Counted from the first letter of the stretch, positions 10,422 to 21,493 are shown. The stretch is 64,000 bases of DNA from Hippasteria phrygiana (GCA_037893225.1 JAZGUH010000409.1:744001-808000), one strand, 5' to 3'. Made by a program: numbers and translations. The notes: generated by a model not told the origin, from the sequence alone.

Positions 10422-10864
10422 GTGACCCACTCTGGAAAAAGGTATATTATGTCGCAAAATATGAAAAATGAGTTTTATGTATGTTTGGAAAGCCCGCAAT
10501 GTAAGCTTTCATTTGGTACATAATAGAGCTCCAAAGCCCTTTTCGTTCTGGAGATATCAAATTTTTGCATATTAATTAGTTCTATGGAGTTCAAATTGCA
10601 CAACAGAGAAATCAGGCTTTGAAATAGCTAGTTCTTATACAATGCAATGGAACAATGCACTCTAAAAAGGTTATTTGTTCACTTTATTCACTGAAATCAA
10701 CATTGCTGTGCACCAAACCTAAAACTTCAGATAATTAAGATGTCAATAAAGACAAAAAACAAAAAATAAATTTTGACGAAAAATTTCACCCTCTCAACAT
10801 TGAAAGGGCCATTACACGTAAATGCATAGCGCGACTTATATCACCTTTTTCTGGAGCGGGTCAC
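10422..10864. mobile_element. GTGACCC MITE inserted in the LINE
   Basis: A 443-bp element with ends GTGACCCACTCTGGAAAAAG and, inverted, GTGACCCGCTCCAGAAAAAG, flanked by ATAT on both sides (10418-10421 and 10865-10868). The phrase TATTATGTCGCA lies just inside the left end. The same family is at 49389-49775. It splits the LINE C-terminal region, which resumes as ELHW then IPVSFRINF. Confidence 0.85.
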
Positions 10865-10868
10865 ATAT

Positions 10869-11211
10869 ATTCTTTGCGAATTACATTGGTTTAATACCTG
10901 TTTCGTTTAGGATTAATTTTATAATTATTTTGTTAACTTTCAAGGCACTCCATGGTTTATCTCCAGCGTACATAAACAATCTCATTAGTATTAAGAAAGG
11001 TTCCTGTTATAATCTCAGGTCAAGTAGTAATGGTCTTGTCTTAGAGCGCCCTAAGGGCAAGATGCTTGCTACGCTGGGTGCAAGAGCATTTTCATCGGCA
11101 GCCCCAGTGCTCTGGAATGCACTCCCGCGCCACATTCGCAATGAACAGACACCTGATTCTTTTAAACGTAAGATTAAAAAATATCTATTTAATGAAGCCT
11201 TTGTAAATTAA
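10869..11211 (+). pseudogene. LINE C-terminal region
   Basis: After the MITE the LINE continues with one frameshift near 10890, then IPVSFRINFIIILLTFKALHGLSPAYI, SSAAPVLWNALPRHIRNE and KIKKYLFNEAF before a stop at 11211. The tract LxFKALxGLxPxYL followed by WNxLPxxIR is the usual 3' end of CR1-type RT proteins. Confidence 0.85.
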
Positions 11212-11235
11212 TTTTTTGTCTTTTTACAATTGCAC

Positions 11236-11411
11236 TTTTGATGAGAACCAAGCCAGTTAGGCTTAATTAGTATAGGTACATGTAGGTTACAGGCGTCTGT
11301 CTCCGGGAAAGATTGAGACTTCACTGATGCCAGTGGGGGTACATAGACACAGATCCCCCTATGGCGAGACAGACGTAACCCCATACTAAGGTTTGGGAGC
11401 TGGCTTGGGAC
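11236..11411. repeat. Nested hairpin in the LINE tail
   Basis: Three successive stems nest in register: CCAAGCCAG with CTGGCTTGG, TTAGTATAGG with CCCATACTAAGG, and GTCTGTCTC with GAGACAGAC. The whole 176 bp can fold into one long hairpin. It may be a structured 3' UTR of the LINE or a small inserted MITE. Confidence 0.6.
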
Positions 11412-11582
11412 CCTCATCTGTTATTTTAAAAAATGTTTTAAAAAAATTAAACAAATTATTGATTTGTCATTAATTTCTTGGTTGTATCTATATCTGTTTT
11501 TTTTTTATTTAATGCTGTATTATTTCTGTTATGCGCTTTTGATCATTTAAAAATAAAATTAATTTATTATTAATATTATTAT

Positions 11583-12039
11583 CTTGGGTGATGGACAAAT
11601 TTGGTAAAGTCTTTTACCATTCAAACATTTGTTGCCTGAAAAATCTGACATCTCAAAAAAAGAAAAAAAGACTGATGTTCGGTCTCTGGTCAGCGTGCGT
11701 GTCGATTTTGATCATGCGCGTCAAATTTTTTCTCCAAATTTTCCACGGTAGCTACAGCTCAACCTTGTAAATAAATGTTAAATTTAATATTAAAAGCTTG
11801 TGCTTATCATTTTAAAAAGGCCTCTGGTGCCAGCTAGCAATTAAAAACCACATTGCTTTGTATGGACTAAACATAAAATGCAGCATAGGCCTACTCACAT
11901 TTACAGTCTTTAGTTTATGTCTGTTTAAAAAACAGGTTGTTATTCTGAATGTGCAGCAGGGCTTGTTTTTAAAACATTTTAGAGGCAAAGTCCAAGTCAT
12001 AAAGGTTGCCTTGGCTGCATGAAAAATGTGAAGGAAAGC
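11583..12039. other. No gene seen
   Basis: Unique-looking AT-rich DNA, no recognisable gene or repeat. Confidence 0.5.
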
Positions 12040-12225
12040 ATTTAGGGTACCAAGGCAAACAAGGAGGGCACCTACATCATCTGCAAGGCACATGGAGGAC
12101 ACCAAGGCATGGGGAGAGCATCTAGGCAAATGAGGTTCACCAAGGAATGGGGAGGACACCAAGGCAAATGATGGAGGAGGGCACCAAGGCAAATGATGGA
12201 GGAGGACACCAAGGCATATGAGGAC
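12040..12225. repeat. 25-bp degenerate minisatellite
   Basis: Units built on GAGGACACCAAGGCAAATGA repeated about six times with loss of similarity to the left. The minus-strand ORF across it (proline-cysteine rich) is a repeat shadow. Confidence 0.7.
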
Positions 12226-12606
12226 ACAAAAAAGCAAAATAGTACCCACCTTTCTGTACCATCCAAACCTTAAAAAAAAAAAAAGCCAAAATAAAAGCCA
12301 AAAAAGCAAGCAAAAAAAACAAGCCAACAAAAAAACAAACAGCCAAACAAATACTGCATCGCCGCATCAATATTCTGGAACTATGGTGTGACCAGAGAAC
12401 GACTATTTCTTTTTGGCCTAACAGGGACACTACATTTTGTATATCCTGTTTACAAAAGATATGGTGAAAAAAATGTACTGACGTAACAAATGTTACACCA
12501 GGGGACACCATGTTGAACAGGTAATAGTAGCTGATGACTCACTTGCACATGTACAAGTACATTACATGTAATTCGAAGTCAGACTAACTGCATGTACCAC
12601 AGCATT

Positions 12607-12626
12607 GGGGGGGGGGGGGGGGGGGG
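12607..12626 (+). repeat. Poly-G run (20)
   Basis: Twenty consecutive G shortly upstream of a TTAA MITE fragment. Run length may be uncertain in the assembly. Confidence 0.9.
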
Positions 12627-12662
12627 ATTCTATTATGTGTGCTGTAAGCATGCTGAACTTAA

Positions 12663-12795
12663 CCCTTCAAAGACGGATGAAGTCTATACACGTCCAAAAA
12701 AAATTACCACCATGCTGGATGACGTCCATACATGCAATCTCTGCAGTTTCAATCCATTGTTGGATTATTATGTATGTTACGCTTCGCTGCACAAG
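12663..12795 (-). mobile_element. TTAA MITE fragment, CCCCTTG family (copy 3)
   Basis: Begins after TTAA (12659-12662) as CCCTTCAAAGACGG and shares GGATGACGTCCATA, TTTCAATCCATTGTTGGATTA and GTTACGCTTCGCTGCACAAG with the family. The right end is missing; unrelated GT-rich sequence follows. Confidence 0.65.
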
Positions 12796-13569
12796 TTCAA
12801 GTTCAAGACACGGTCCACCTCCACAGACTTCTCGGACTTTGTGTGTGTGTGTGTACAAAACAAATGAGGGATTAGCGTGTTCAGACATCACCCGGAGGTG
12901 AGTCGAGGCAAGCTTGACGTTTTAACCCGTCAGCCGTGCCCGTGTATAAAAACAGCCAGATCGTGTTAACACGTCCTCCGACGACGCGAACTGGTTAACA
13001 ATAAACTGGGTTTTCAGGTTTTTCACTGCAAACTGTCAATTCAGGGTTTTTCAAGGGAAAGATACTCATAGTGAAATGGGTCAAAGGAAAAACGTTAGGG
13101 GAAGTGAAGTTATCAACACTTACAATGGACCATCATTGTTATTTCAAATGGTTATGTACAACAAAGCAACAACAAAAATGTACTACAAAAAAATCTTAAA
13201 TATAAATTTTACATCCATTCAAGGAACCTGATGTACATGTACCTGCATCATATTCCCTCTGATGTGTGTTTGTACGTGTACACACATGCTCAGGCAATGC
13301 AAAGTGTTATTTTAGACCTTTTTTCCAGAGGCCACAACCTCTCATTACTGGATTATAGCTTTCCCACATAACTTGAAGCCAATCTAGACAAATACACCCA
13401 CTCCTATCCACACTCAGGCTTCCAGGCTTTAATGCAATTTGCATCTGATCAAGCTCCGGCTTACAGAACGCTACAGCGATTTACATCACTGGAACAATCA
13501 CATCTCAGGTATTAATCAGAGATAGGCACTTCCATGGAATGTGCTGGACAATTTCAGGCAATTATCAAC

Positions 13570-14166
13570 CAGTGTTCTAGCCAGGGTGAAATTAAAGCAT
13601 AGGGGCAGTTTGCTCAAGAATGGACGATGTGAGCGCGGAGTGCAAAAGCCTTATGTCGTGGGGTCTGGGGTCCGCTCAAGGGGGCCGGAATGTTTTGGGA
13701 TTCTATGTGGTGCAATCTGAGGCAATTCCTGGCAACTTTCCATTGACTGTTTTGAGCAAAAGCTTCTAAGATTATATAGGTTCTAAGAAAATTTAGTTCA
13801 TTTGAAATTGTTTAGAATGTACTCTTGCTCTTAACCCATTGAGTACGGTTATTAATAGTGAGGCGCCGGGGTGCAAGGGCAGCCTGTGCAGCCAAGGGAA
13901 ATGGACACAAGAGGCTTGTGCAGCCAAGCGTAGCATACATGATAATCCAACAATGGATTGAAAATGCAGAAAATGGCATGTATAGACGTCATCCGGCCTG
14001 GTGGCAATTTATTTTTGGCGCCGATAGGCGTCATCCGGCTTCAAAGGGTTAAATTCATAGCATAGTGGCAGTGTACATGTAGGGGCAGAATTCAAGCGTA
14101 GTGCTAATTCCCGAAAGGGTAGTACGTGGGTGCTATAGTGCTATTTAATGCCTGGCTAGAACACTG
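13570..14166. mobile_element. hAT-like MITE with perfect 16-bp ends
   Basis: CAGTGTTCTAGCCAGG at 13570-13585 is the perfect inverse of 14151-14166. The terminus CAG(T/G)G is typical of hAT elements. Flanking 8-mers are only partly alike, so the target duplication is eroded. A CCCCTTG-type TTAA MITE (13835-14048) is nested inside. Confidence 0.75.
13835..14048 (+). mobile_element. TTAA MITE, CCCCTTG family (copy 4), nested
   Basis: Flanked by TTAA (13831-13834, 14049-14052); ends CCCATTGAGTACGG and GGCTTCAAAGGG. Carries GACGTCATCCGGCCTGGTGG and AATCCAACAATGGATTG. It lies inside a hAT-like MITE, so it is the younger of the two. Confidence 0.88.
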
Positions 14167-14895
14167 CATCCAACCACACGGGAGCCAATTTACAGCAAAG
14201 GATTCGTTTTCAAACAACTGTAGATGATATCAGTTAAAGCCTTTTGAATGTTTCATCGATCATTCATGCTCATATTTTGAAGAAAAGAATGGTGAACATA
14301 AAAGTTATTCCATTAAGCTTTCAATGATATCCATATGTACCTCTGCTATCTGGCTGCGATGATGCGAAATAACAGTACTGGGTGGGCATCCAGTGTTATT
14401 TTTTTGTTATGCATTCATTCTACAGTGCGTGATCAGCACACGATGTACACATGCTGTGGTTTTTGTGTACATTAGATTAGAAAGTTGAGCAGCTGATCGA
14501 ATGCTACTGGATTGCAATGTATTGTACATGCATACATGTACATGTACTACATTGTATGTCCGCAGGCTAGTGGATTAAAAAAAAAAAAACTTGTAACCAC
14601 AGGCTATACTAGTACTGGTCAGTGCGGTTGATGCATTTTCACAAAGTGCCTCTGCGATATCTATGGGTCAAACTGACAAAAGGTTGGTAAGTGTTCTGGC
14701 ATATATAAAGATCCCCTGAAGCAAAAGCTCTTAAATAATTGCATTTCTCACTTGGCGTTTCACGATAAATCACCGGGAAACATGGTGATTGAATTACATT
14801 GTACAGCATTCAAAAGCGTACTAAAAAGGTACTGGAGATCACTGTTCAGAACAGAAGCAAATCTTTTGCTCAAAAAGAAATTGTGTACAGGTTCT

Positions 14896-15080
14896 GTATA
14901 TATATCTCCGAGGAAAAGAGGAGAAAGGAAATTTATACTTAAAGAAACCTTTCAGTCCTCGCACGTCAAGTTTTTTGTTGAAATCGGTCCTCGGACGTAG
15001 AAGTACGTGCTTAGTCTATAGGGTTGGGTTATATTAAAGGAACAATAGGAAACACAAAGCATTGTCCTCGCACGTATTGG
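14896..15080 (+). repeat. Dispersed repeat D, copy 2
   Basis: Matches copy 1 over ATATATCTCCGAGGA, GAAACCTTTCAGTCCTCG, TGAAATCGGTCCTCGGACGT and GGAACAATAGGAAACACAAA. Confidence 0.75.
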
Positions 15081-15182
15081 GAAAGTTTTAACATGTGTAA
15101 TTATTAAACCAAGTTGGCATTCATTTTGACGGGACTTGGGAAATGTTTACATGTATTCCTTCACTTAACAAACTGAATATAG

Positions 15183-15283
15183 ACGCCGCGGTTTGAAAAA
15201 GACCACATGGCCGGTTGTTGTCTATGGACATACTCAATCCATTGTTTACCTATTGTGCGCATTACGCTTGGCTGCACAAGCAC
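15183..15283 (-). mobile_element. TTAA MITE fragment, CCCCTTG family (copy 5)
   Basis: Shares GACGCCGCGGTTTGAAAAAG and CCGGTTGT with 35684-35798, and ATTACGCTTGGCTGCACAAG with the 8574 and 29600 copies. Both ends are missing. It lies between two pieces of repeat D. Confidence 0.6.
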
Positions 15284-15295
15284 GGGAGTCGGTCT

Positions 15296-15392
15296 TTTGT
15301 TAAAATCGGTCCTCGGACGTAAAAATACGTGCTTAGTCTATGGGGTTGTGTTATATTAAAGGAACAATAGGAAACACAAAGCATTGTCCTCA
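15296..15392 (+). repeat. Dispersed repeat D, copy 3 (partial)
   Basis: Shares AAATCGGTCCTCGGACGTA, GTGCTTAGTCTATGGGGTTG and GGAACAATAGGAAACACAAA with the other D copies. The 5' half is missing. Confidence 0.75.
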
Positions 15393-15777
15393 GTAGTATA
15401 GGGAACCCGTACACATACAAAAAGGACAACTTTCAGAAGAGATTTTGAACTAATTTATTGTACAGATAAATTGCATCCAGTACAGAATCTGCTCCATGTT
15501 TTGCTGAAAATCAGAGATGATATGAATGATGTACTCTGACAGTATCATAACTCCAAACCCTTCCCAATTAAGCACAACATAAAAAAACCTCCCGACAAAT
15601 ATAACTGACGAGCTCAAAGAGCTATTTACATGTAGATTAAACACAAAAATACTGTATTTTGTGTACAGGTTACGACTAAGGACTTTGGACAATAGGGGAT
15701 TAGTGATAACAATACAACTGAGTACCTGAGCCCACGTCCTCGTTAGTGTTTAGGTACAGGCCTTATGGGACTTGTTG

Positions 15778-16662
15778 AGAAAAGTTAAAATACAAACAAA
15801 GGGAACAATGGAACAGAACAGATTCAGTATAGTAAAACACTACTTTGTGTACAAACTAGGTTTGGAAGGTAAAGCTGTGTGTTCTTACATTAGTCTACTT
15901 ACGGGGTACCAGGGAAAAAGGGGAACAATGGGGACAATGGTACCCCACGAGGGAGTCTTTAGAAATCGAGGTACCCCACAAAGTTAACGCTATGGGTTTT
16001 GAGATTTCAATAGGGGCAAATGAGAATAAAAGAAGGAAAGTAAAGTCTACAATAGAGGTACATGTACATGTACCCCATATGGGTGCATGTATGTGAGGAT
16101 GAGTACATGGATACCGACAATCGTGGACTAGGGACAAAAGAGTTAGGGCGTAGACAAAGGATCCACGATTGACCGAACGTCCACGGTTAAAAATTTGTGT
16201 ACAAAACATATGGGAGGCCTTCCAAAAAAGTTGAAGTACAAACAAAAGAGGGACAATAGGGAGTCTGCGATTGCTGGTACCGTATTTACATTTTTGTACA
16301 CACTTGGGTGCGTTTGTATAGCTATTCAGACCGTGGACCTTTAACAAAGAGGACAATAGGGTCCGCGATTGTGTCAAGGTCCACGTTTGAAAATAGTGTA
16401 CAAAACATATGGAAGGCCTTCCGAAAAAGTTAGAGTATAAACAAACGAGGAACAATGGGAGGTCCGCGATTGCTGGTGTTTACACACTTGAATTTGTATA
16501 TGCCGGCAATCGTGGACCTAGGACAAAAGAATTCGAGCGTAGACAAAGGGGTCCACGTTTGACCTAACGTCCACGATTGAAAATCGTGTACAAAACCAAT
16601 GGGAGGCCTTCCGAAAAAGTTAGAGTATAAACAAAAGAGGAACAATGGGAGGTCCACGATTG
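15778..16662 (+). repeat. Tandem block of repeat E
   Basis: A unit containing GTGTACAAAACATATGGGAG, GCCTTCCGAAAAAGTTAGAG and AACAAAAGAGGAACAATGGG recurs at 16201-16273, 16398-16470 and 16587-16662, with a partial one at 15778-15812. Intervening GTCCACG(A/T)TTG words also recur. One inverted copy lies at 32930-33003. The minus-strand ORFs here share a repeated peptide only because the DNA repeats. Confidence 0.7.
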
Positions 16663-16678
16663 CACCTGTTTACATGAC

Positions 16679-16697
16679 TGTGTGTGTGTGTGTGTGG
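16679..16697 (+). repeat. (TG)n microsatellite
   Basis: Alternating TG over about 18 bases, next to the repeat E block. Confidence 0.8.
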
Positions 16698-17097
16698 GTG
16701 GGGGAAGGATGCACAAGCTCTCTCCAGAACTGTGCTGATTGTCATACATACAGTATGTATTTTGAATTGAAGATGGTAGTTCATTATCCCAGTATGAAGG
16801 AAGGAATGGACAAGCTTGCTGTTCTTGTCAAAAATGCTAAGCTTGAGTGCATGGTTGCAAACAATTTCAAATGCACTGTGTTGACAACTGAGAAGCTCTA
16901 GCAAAAGAGAGCTACTTATTTACATGTATTCATGTGATTTTTTAGAGGCAAATTTGTCACAGTCATGTATGTAAGAAGCTTTAAAATGCCTTCTCTTGGG
17001 AGGGGAAGAAAGAATTCTGCATGGCCTATGCCTACAGCTGGTCGAGTGCCAATAGAAAGTACACATCAAAGATGTCAATCTGTAGGCCTATACTCCT

Positions 17098-17183
17098 GAG
17101 GGGTTTCACACTACTCTGGACTTACCAGGTAATTAATCACCCGGGTAGAAACTAACCCAGAGAATCGATTTCACACTACAAAA
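17098..17183 (+). repeat. TTTCACACTA-type repeat (G), partial copy
   Basis: GGTTTCACACTACTCTGG at the left and TTTCACACTACAAAA at the right bracket ACCCGGGTAGAAACTAACCC. These words recur in 18787-19082. Probably a MITE family whose ends read TTTCACACTA. Confidence 0.55.
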
Positions 17184-17187
17184 TTAA

Positions 17188-17264
17188 AGGTAAGTGTACA
17201 CGATTGGTAATCCTCCCAAATTTTGTTTTGCTGAATTATTATGCGCCTATCAATTGCTTCCCCC

Positions 17265-17299
<35 letters not shown>

Positions 17300-17524
17300 C
17301 CGGGCTGCACCAGGTCTTATGTGGGGGTTTGGTCATGTTTTTCAAGCCCCAGGGTGGGGATTTTGGTCACTCATTTTGCCATTGTTTCTCCATCATCAGA
17401 AGTTAAAACCATGAGGTGGGGGTGCCCCACCCATGTATGTCGGGGATTGTCACTAAAATTTTACCCCAGGGGTGGGGATTTTGTCACTTCAAAAGTGACA
17501 ATCCCCACATCTTGGGTGGGGCAG

Positions 17525-17555
<31 letters not shown>

Positions 17556-18100
17556 AGAGGTGGGGGAAGCAATTGATAGGCACATTACGAAATACCTTAC
17601 TACATGTACAATGTAGTCTGTAAGTTAATAGTCTCAATCATCCTGTGGAATGATGGCACCTGGTGTGCTGTCATTTTCAAGAAAACTTGAAATTTATATA
17701 GTTTTCCAACGATTGTTCGGCCTAACAATCATTGGAAAAAATAACGGATTAAAAAAAACAGCCCTCTGTTGACCAAATGTAGTTAGTCCGCATTTTGTCT
17801 AAAATGGGTTAACAATCCGAAAATGGGCGCAAGGTTGCAATTATAGTACAAGTGTGTGTCGCGTAGTGTACCGAAGCGACGGGTTGTAACCAGTCAGCTC
17901 GCGCAGTTATGTGACCAATTAAAAACGAACCCGTTTACAAAAATTGGGCTTATTTTACAAGAGGGCGGTATAACAAATCCAGTTAACTGCAGCCCGACGG
18001 TTGAAAACGAACGCCGTTTTTTCCTCGTTTTTCGCCATCCAAGAACCCAAATCCACCCATTTCTGAAAATTGCAACAATGACCAATCATGTACACTACCT
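17188..18100 (+). mobile_element. TTAA MITE of the AGG family (copy 1), interrupted
   Basis: Flanked by TTAA at 17184-17187 and 18101-18104. The left end AGGTAAGTGTACACGATTGG and right end CCAATCATGTACACTACCT match the copies at 36865-37297 and 40889-41374. A poly-C/poly-G-bounded element (17240-17582) is inserted in it. A stem near 17703-17742 (TTTTCCAACGATTGTT with its near inverse) sits where copy 3 has a long palindrome. The right TTAA is shared with the next element. Confidence 0.85.
17240..17582. mobile_element. MITE with poly-C/poly-G arms, nested
   Basis: GCCTATCAATTGCTTCCCCC followed by a 33-C run (17266-17298) is the inverse of a 29-G run (17527-17555) followed by GGGGGAAGCAATTGATAGGC. 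The core holds GTGGGGATTTTGTCAC words and their inverses. ATTA stands on both sides, and the uninterrupted site is seen in the copy at 36865. It is thus a nested insertion. Confidence 0.8.
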
Positions 18101-18104
18101 TTAA

Positions 18105-18303
18105 CCCCTTGGGCACGGTATTTTACGGGAAACGTCGGGGTGTCGCGGCGGTTCTGGCAGCCAAGCGAACCGCTACAATGTGTTTGTGCAGTCAGGCGTA
18201 TCATAAACAATAATCCAACAATGGATTGAAACTGCACAAACGGCGGCAAATGGCGTCATCCGGCCTGGTGGCCCTTTTTTTTTGGACGCCATATGGCAAG
18301 GGG
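18105..18303 (+). mobile_element. TTAA MITE, CCCCTTG family (copy 6)
   Basis: Begins right after the shared TTAA at 18101-18104 with CCCCTTGGGCACGGTATTTT and ends CCATATGGCAAGGGG; the right TTAA has decayed to TTTA. Internal words are GACGCC, AATCCAACAATGGATTG and GTCATCCGGCCTGGTGGCC. Confidence 0.85.
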
Positions 18304-18599
18304 TTTACCCCGCAATTCAGCATACCCACTTCAGCGCGCACCCAGGTAACTTGTAACTGCATTCACACTATGCGATGGCAACCCAGAGAATGTGTATTGC
18401 TTGACCTCTGCCCTCCTGAAACCCTGAACCATAATATAATTTTCACTTTGAGATTTGCAAGTTATATTAAATACTAAAAAAAATACATCTTAATTTTTCT
18501 TCCCATGATGTCAGCATAGTGTTATATATAATCGTATCCAAAAGTTGGGAACAGGGGAATCCAGAATGTTGTAGGAAATAGCCCTCGAAAGTGATTTAA

Positions 18600-18619
18600 C
18601 CCCCCCCCCCCCCCCCCCC
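18600..18619 (+). repeat. Poly-C run (20)
   Basis: Twenty consecutive C followed by an A-rich stretch. No associated gene. Confidence 0.9.
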
Positions 18620-18786
18620 AAAAAAAGAAAAGATATTCGCCTGAAAAGTTTCCTCTTGCAGACAAATTGACATATAGGTATCATGAAAGTTGGGCTGGGG
18701 CGGGCGGGGTGGATATTTTCAAATCAATTGAAAGGGGATGTGCTTTGGCCAAAATTAATTAGCTGGCCGATAAAACATGACAAAGC

Positions 18787-19082
18787 GCACCCAACGACCT
18801 GGGTTGAAGAAAACCCAGCGAGCATTCACACTACTGATGGTAACCCAGAGAATCGTCTCAAGGTACATGTAGTTGTTAACCCAGAGATTTGGAAGTTACC
18901 GACCTCGCGAGTAGGGTTAGAAATTACCCGGGTTAAGTGGGGTTTTGAAGCAGTTAACCTGGAGAATTTCTAACCCCGAGAAGTGTAGTGTGAACACTCC
19001 ATCTTATCCGTGTAATTTTGGTGTTAAATTTTTCGTTAACACTGCAATTACCCGGGTAACAGTATAGTGTGAAATGGCTTTT
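18787..19082. repeat. TTTCACACTA-type repeat (G), long copy
   Basis: Contains repeated ACCCGGGT, TTAACCCAGAGA and GCATTCACACTACTGATGG, and ends TATAGTGTGAAATGG, the inverse of the left type end. The words TTACCCGGGTAA and AACCCAG occur several times in both orientations. Related to 17098-17183 and, in style, to 48576-48903. The ORF across it is not supported as a gene. Confidence 0.6.
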
Positions 19083-19486
19083 ACTTGTACATGAACATAC
19101 ATACTGTACAATGTTCTCAGGAAAATTGCTACGTAAAGTTAAGTTGGTACACCATCTTACAATGTATGTCAGTACAATTCATCCCAAAATTGTAAACCAA
19201 ATCCAAATGTGTATACATGTACATGTATGCATTCGGAAGGACTGCTGAAACATGTTACTGATATAACAGCTCAAGACACCTCAACAGAAAAGCTCGGGGA
19301 ACAACTGAAGGTACAACTTCAAAATCCATGTTAACTTCTAACCACAACTGTGCATATGTGCACGACATAATTTCTGAATTATTCTTTCTCTATACCAGTG
19401 TGAAATGCCACAGAGTGGCATCATTTATTGAAAGGGTGAAACTGATTAAACTCTAGGGAAATATTGGATTGAATCCCACTATATAA

Positions 19487-19860
19487 AGCCCATTTCACAC
19501 AAGCGCTGGATACACGGGACCCGTGCGATGAAATCGCATCAATGTCACCAATGCACGGATTCCGTGCCGTGTGAAAGTGTATCCCTGTCACCAAATCGCG
19601 CGGGTCCCGTGCGGTTCGTGATGGGGATTGAGACCTCCTCCAAAAGTTCGCATCGATGCGACATCCGTGCGACGATCACCGAGATTGGTCGTGTGAAATG
19701 TATCGATGCGATTCTCGTGAGGATACGACGCGTGAAATCGCTATTACGCATGCGCAGTTTGCTGTTGCTCAGCTACGAAATGGCGGTTCACGAAAACATA
19801 CTGATGTATACTCCTGCATGTGATGAACAAAAAACGCCCAGTAGGCTCACGAAATCGTGA
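19487..19860 (+). repeat. Dispersed MITE-like repeat F, copy 1
   Basis: The left end CCCATTTCACACAAGCGCTG is followed by GGGACCCGTGCGATG. The same words in inverse order form the right end of the copy at 37785-38321, so the family has inverted termini of the type GTTTCACACGAGCGCTGGAA. Confidence 0.65.
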
Positions 19861-20304
19861 TATGACGTCTTGCAGAGAGAGATACATAACAAGGGTAATC
19901 TGCAACAGGCAAAAAATGTATTATCATCGAAGAATACGTGCACAAATGTTCATGGTTGCGCTGAAAATGCGCATGTATGTGCAAAGTATGTACATGTATG
20001 TGCAAAGCCACATTAGCCTATTTTTAATGCGTCAGAATTTCGTGGTTGTTTTCATGTTTCGATGTGTTGGTATAGCTATGGAGGAATAAGACACGGTGTA
20101 CAATAGGGCATGGTGTACATTGTACATGCCATTATAGGCATGGTATATATACCTTTACTTCTTCCAAGTTCCAACCCAAAAGCATTATGGGAGCTTGTGA
20201 GGGCATGCAGAGTTGGTTAATTACACTGTACAGCACTCAGCGAGTATGGCTGTGTGCAACAGATCAGGGAATGGATAACCGTGCCAAACAGGGGATATTA
20301 CTAA

Positions 20305-20467
20305 CCCCTTGAGTACGGTTATTTACAGGAGGCATCGGGGTGTCGTGCCGGCCTTTGCAGCCAAGCGAAACTGCCACAATGTGCTTGTGCAGTCATGCGT
20401 AACATACACAATAATCCAACAATGGATTGAAACTGCACAAATAGTGGCAAATTCCGTACGCAAGGGG
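20305..20467 (+). mobile_element. TTAA MITE, CCCCTTG family (copy 7, deleted)
   Basis: Left CTAA (decayed TTAA) at 20301-20304, right TTAA at 20468-20471. Ends CCCCTTGAGTACGG and CCGTACGCAAGGGG. The GTCATCCGGCCTGG segment near the right end is missing, unlike full copies. Confidence 0.85.
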
Positions 20468-20471
20468 TTAA

Positions 20472-21493
20472 CTATGTGAAGCACTACAATCCCCTAATAA
20501 AGACACTGCACATGTAAAAAAATTCATGTCATTGTCATTAATTACATACATGTAATTATTACATTACAAATAAATGAACAGGTCCGATCATGTGACACCC
20601 AATGTTTGGTGATTTCTTTAATCCTGAATCGTGACTTCCTGATGGCAAAGGGTTGATGGGTGGTCACGCTCTACAAGCAAGAATCCAATCATATAATCCA
20701 TAAGAGACCTTGAATCATCTCCTTCAGACCAACAAGATAATAGATCACTCTCTGACAAGCGAGGGCGCTGCTCATCATCATGAGGAGTACAGGGTGCAGA
20801 CCAATAAATTGGCCGAAAATGCCTACGCCGGTCAAATCACGATTTGCGAGCCCTCAAATTCTGTGCTGCAAGAGCATTTCGTGGGCCATGAACTTGAGGG
20901 TTTGTAAAAGAGAATGTTGGAAGCGGTGCACAGGACTGCCAGCTTGTATTACTGAGAAATTCAGATGAAATTGGGCCCTAAAAGTGCTCTATTTTGCAAT
21001 GGAGCGTACATGTACACAGTGATGTAGGCATCATCTTTCAAGCTGGTGATGGGCTATGGGACTACATGTACTTTTATGGGGGATCATCTTTGGATGGAAA
21101 TTTCTCCCAAAAGTTATCAGTTAATCCCTATTAAATTTAACAGAAACTGAACAATGATGAAATAAGCTTTAATTTGATGTGTGTCTCAAACACATTAGAG
21201 AGTCCTATTATTTTTCCTGAATTTTTGAAGTAAGCGTATTTATCATTGGAGTCTATTGAAGTTTATTTACTGGTGTGCAACCTACATGTACTTGTAGATG
21301 CAGTCCTATGTTTCAAATGTTCACATTTTCAATGTCCATGAAAAACATGAAAGAATTTAGAATGTACAAGTGCTCTGAAATAGCTTTTATTTTGCTTGAA
21401 GGAGTTAGAGTTTGTTGAAAATCCGGGGCAGTTTTGGGTTATTTCAGGAATGAAGGAAAATGTTTGTACGTAATAAAAATTTACAAAATTACA
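20472..21493. other. No gene supported
   Basis: Contains a 65-codon frame at 20710-20907 (ending HFVGHELEGL) of ordinary composition, with no recognisable domain or splice context. Otherwise AT-rich DNA with GTACATGTAC words. Confidence 0.4.

Larger units (their letters stand above)
7652..11578 (+). mobile_element. CR1/L2-like non-LTR retrotransposon (LINE), broken
   Basis: A plus-strand LINE of the Jockey/CR1/L2 group: an apurinic-type endonuclease (about 7652-8560), a reverse transcriptase (about 9360-10420) and a C-terminal region ending WNALPRHIR...KYLF (to 11211). An AT-rich tail follows with an ATT-rich end near 11555-11580. It is dead, with several frameshifts and stops. Two DNA elements are inserted (8574-8775 and 10422-10864). 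The 5' end is uncertain; no ORF1 was recognised upstream of 7652. Confidence 0.85.

Noticed and set aside
11812..12511. Hydrophobic Phe/Leu-rich minus ORFs suggesting a membrane protein
   Set aside because: They come from poly-A/lysine-type DNA read in reverse and the 25-bp minisatellite; the frames overlap one another and lack conserved features.
17194..17623. Proline- or glycine-rich ORFs
   Set aside because: Products of the poly-C and poly-G runs.
20710..20907. 65-codon ORF (HFVGHELEGL end)
   Set aside because: No family, no splice or start context; length is at chance level.
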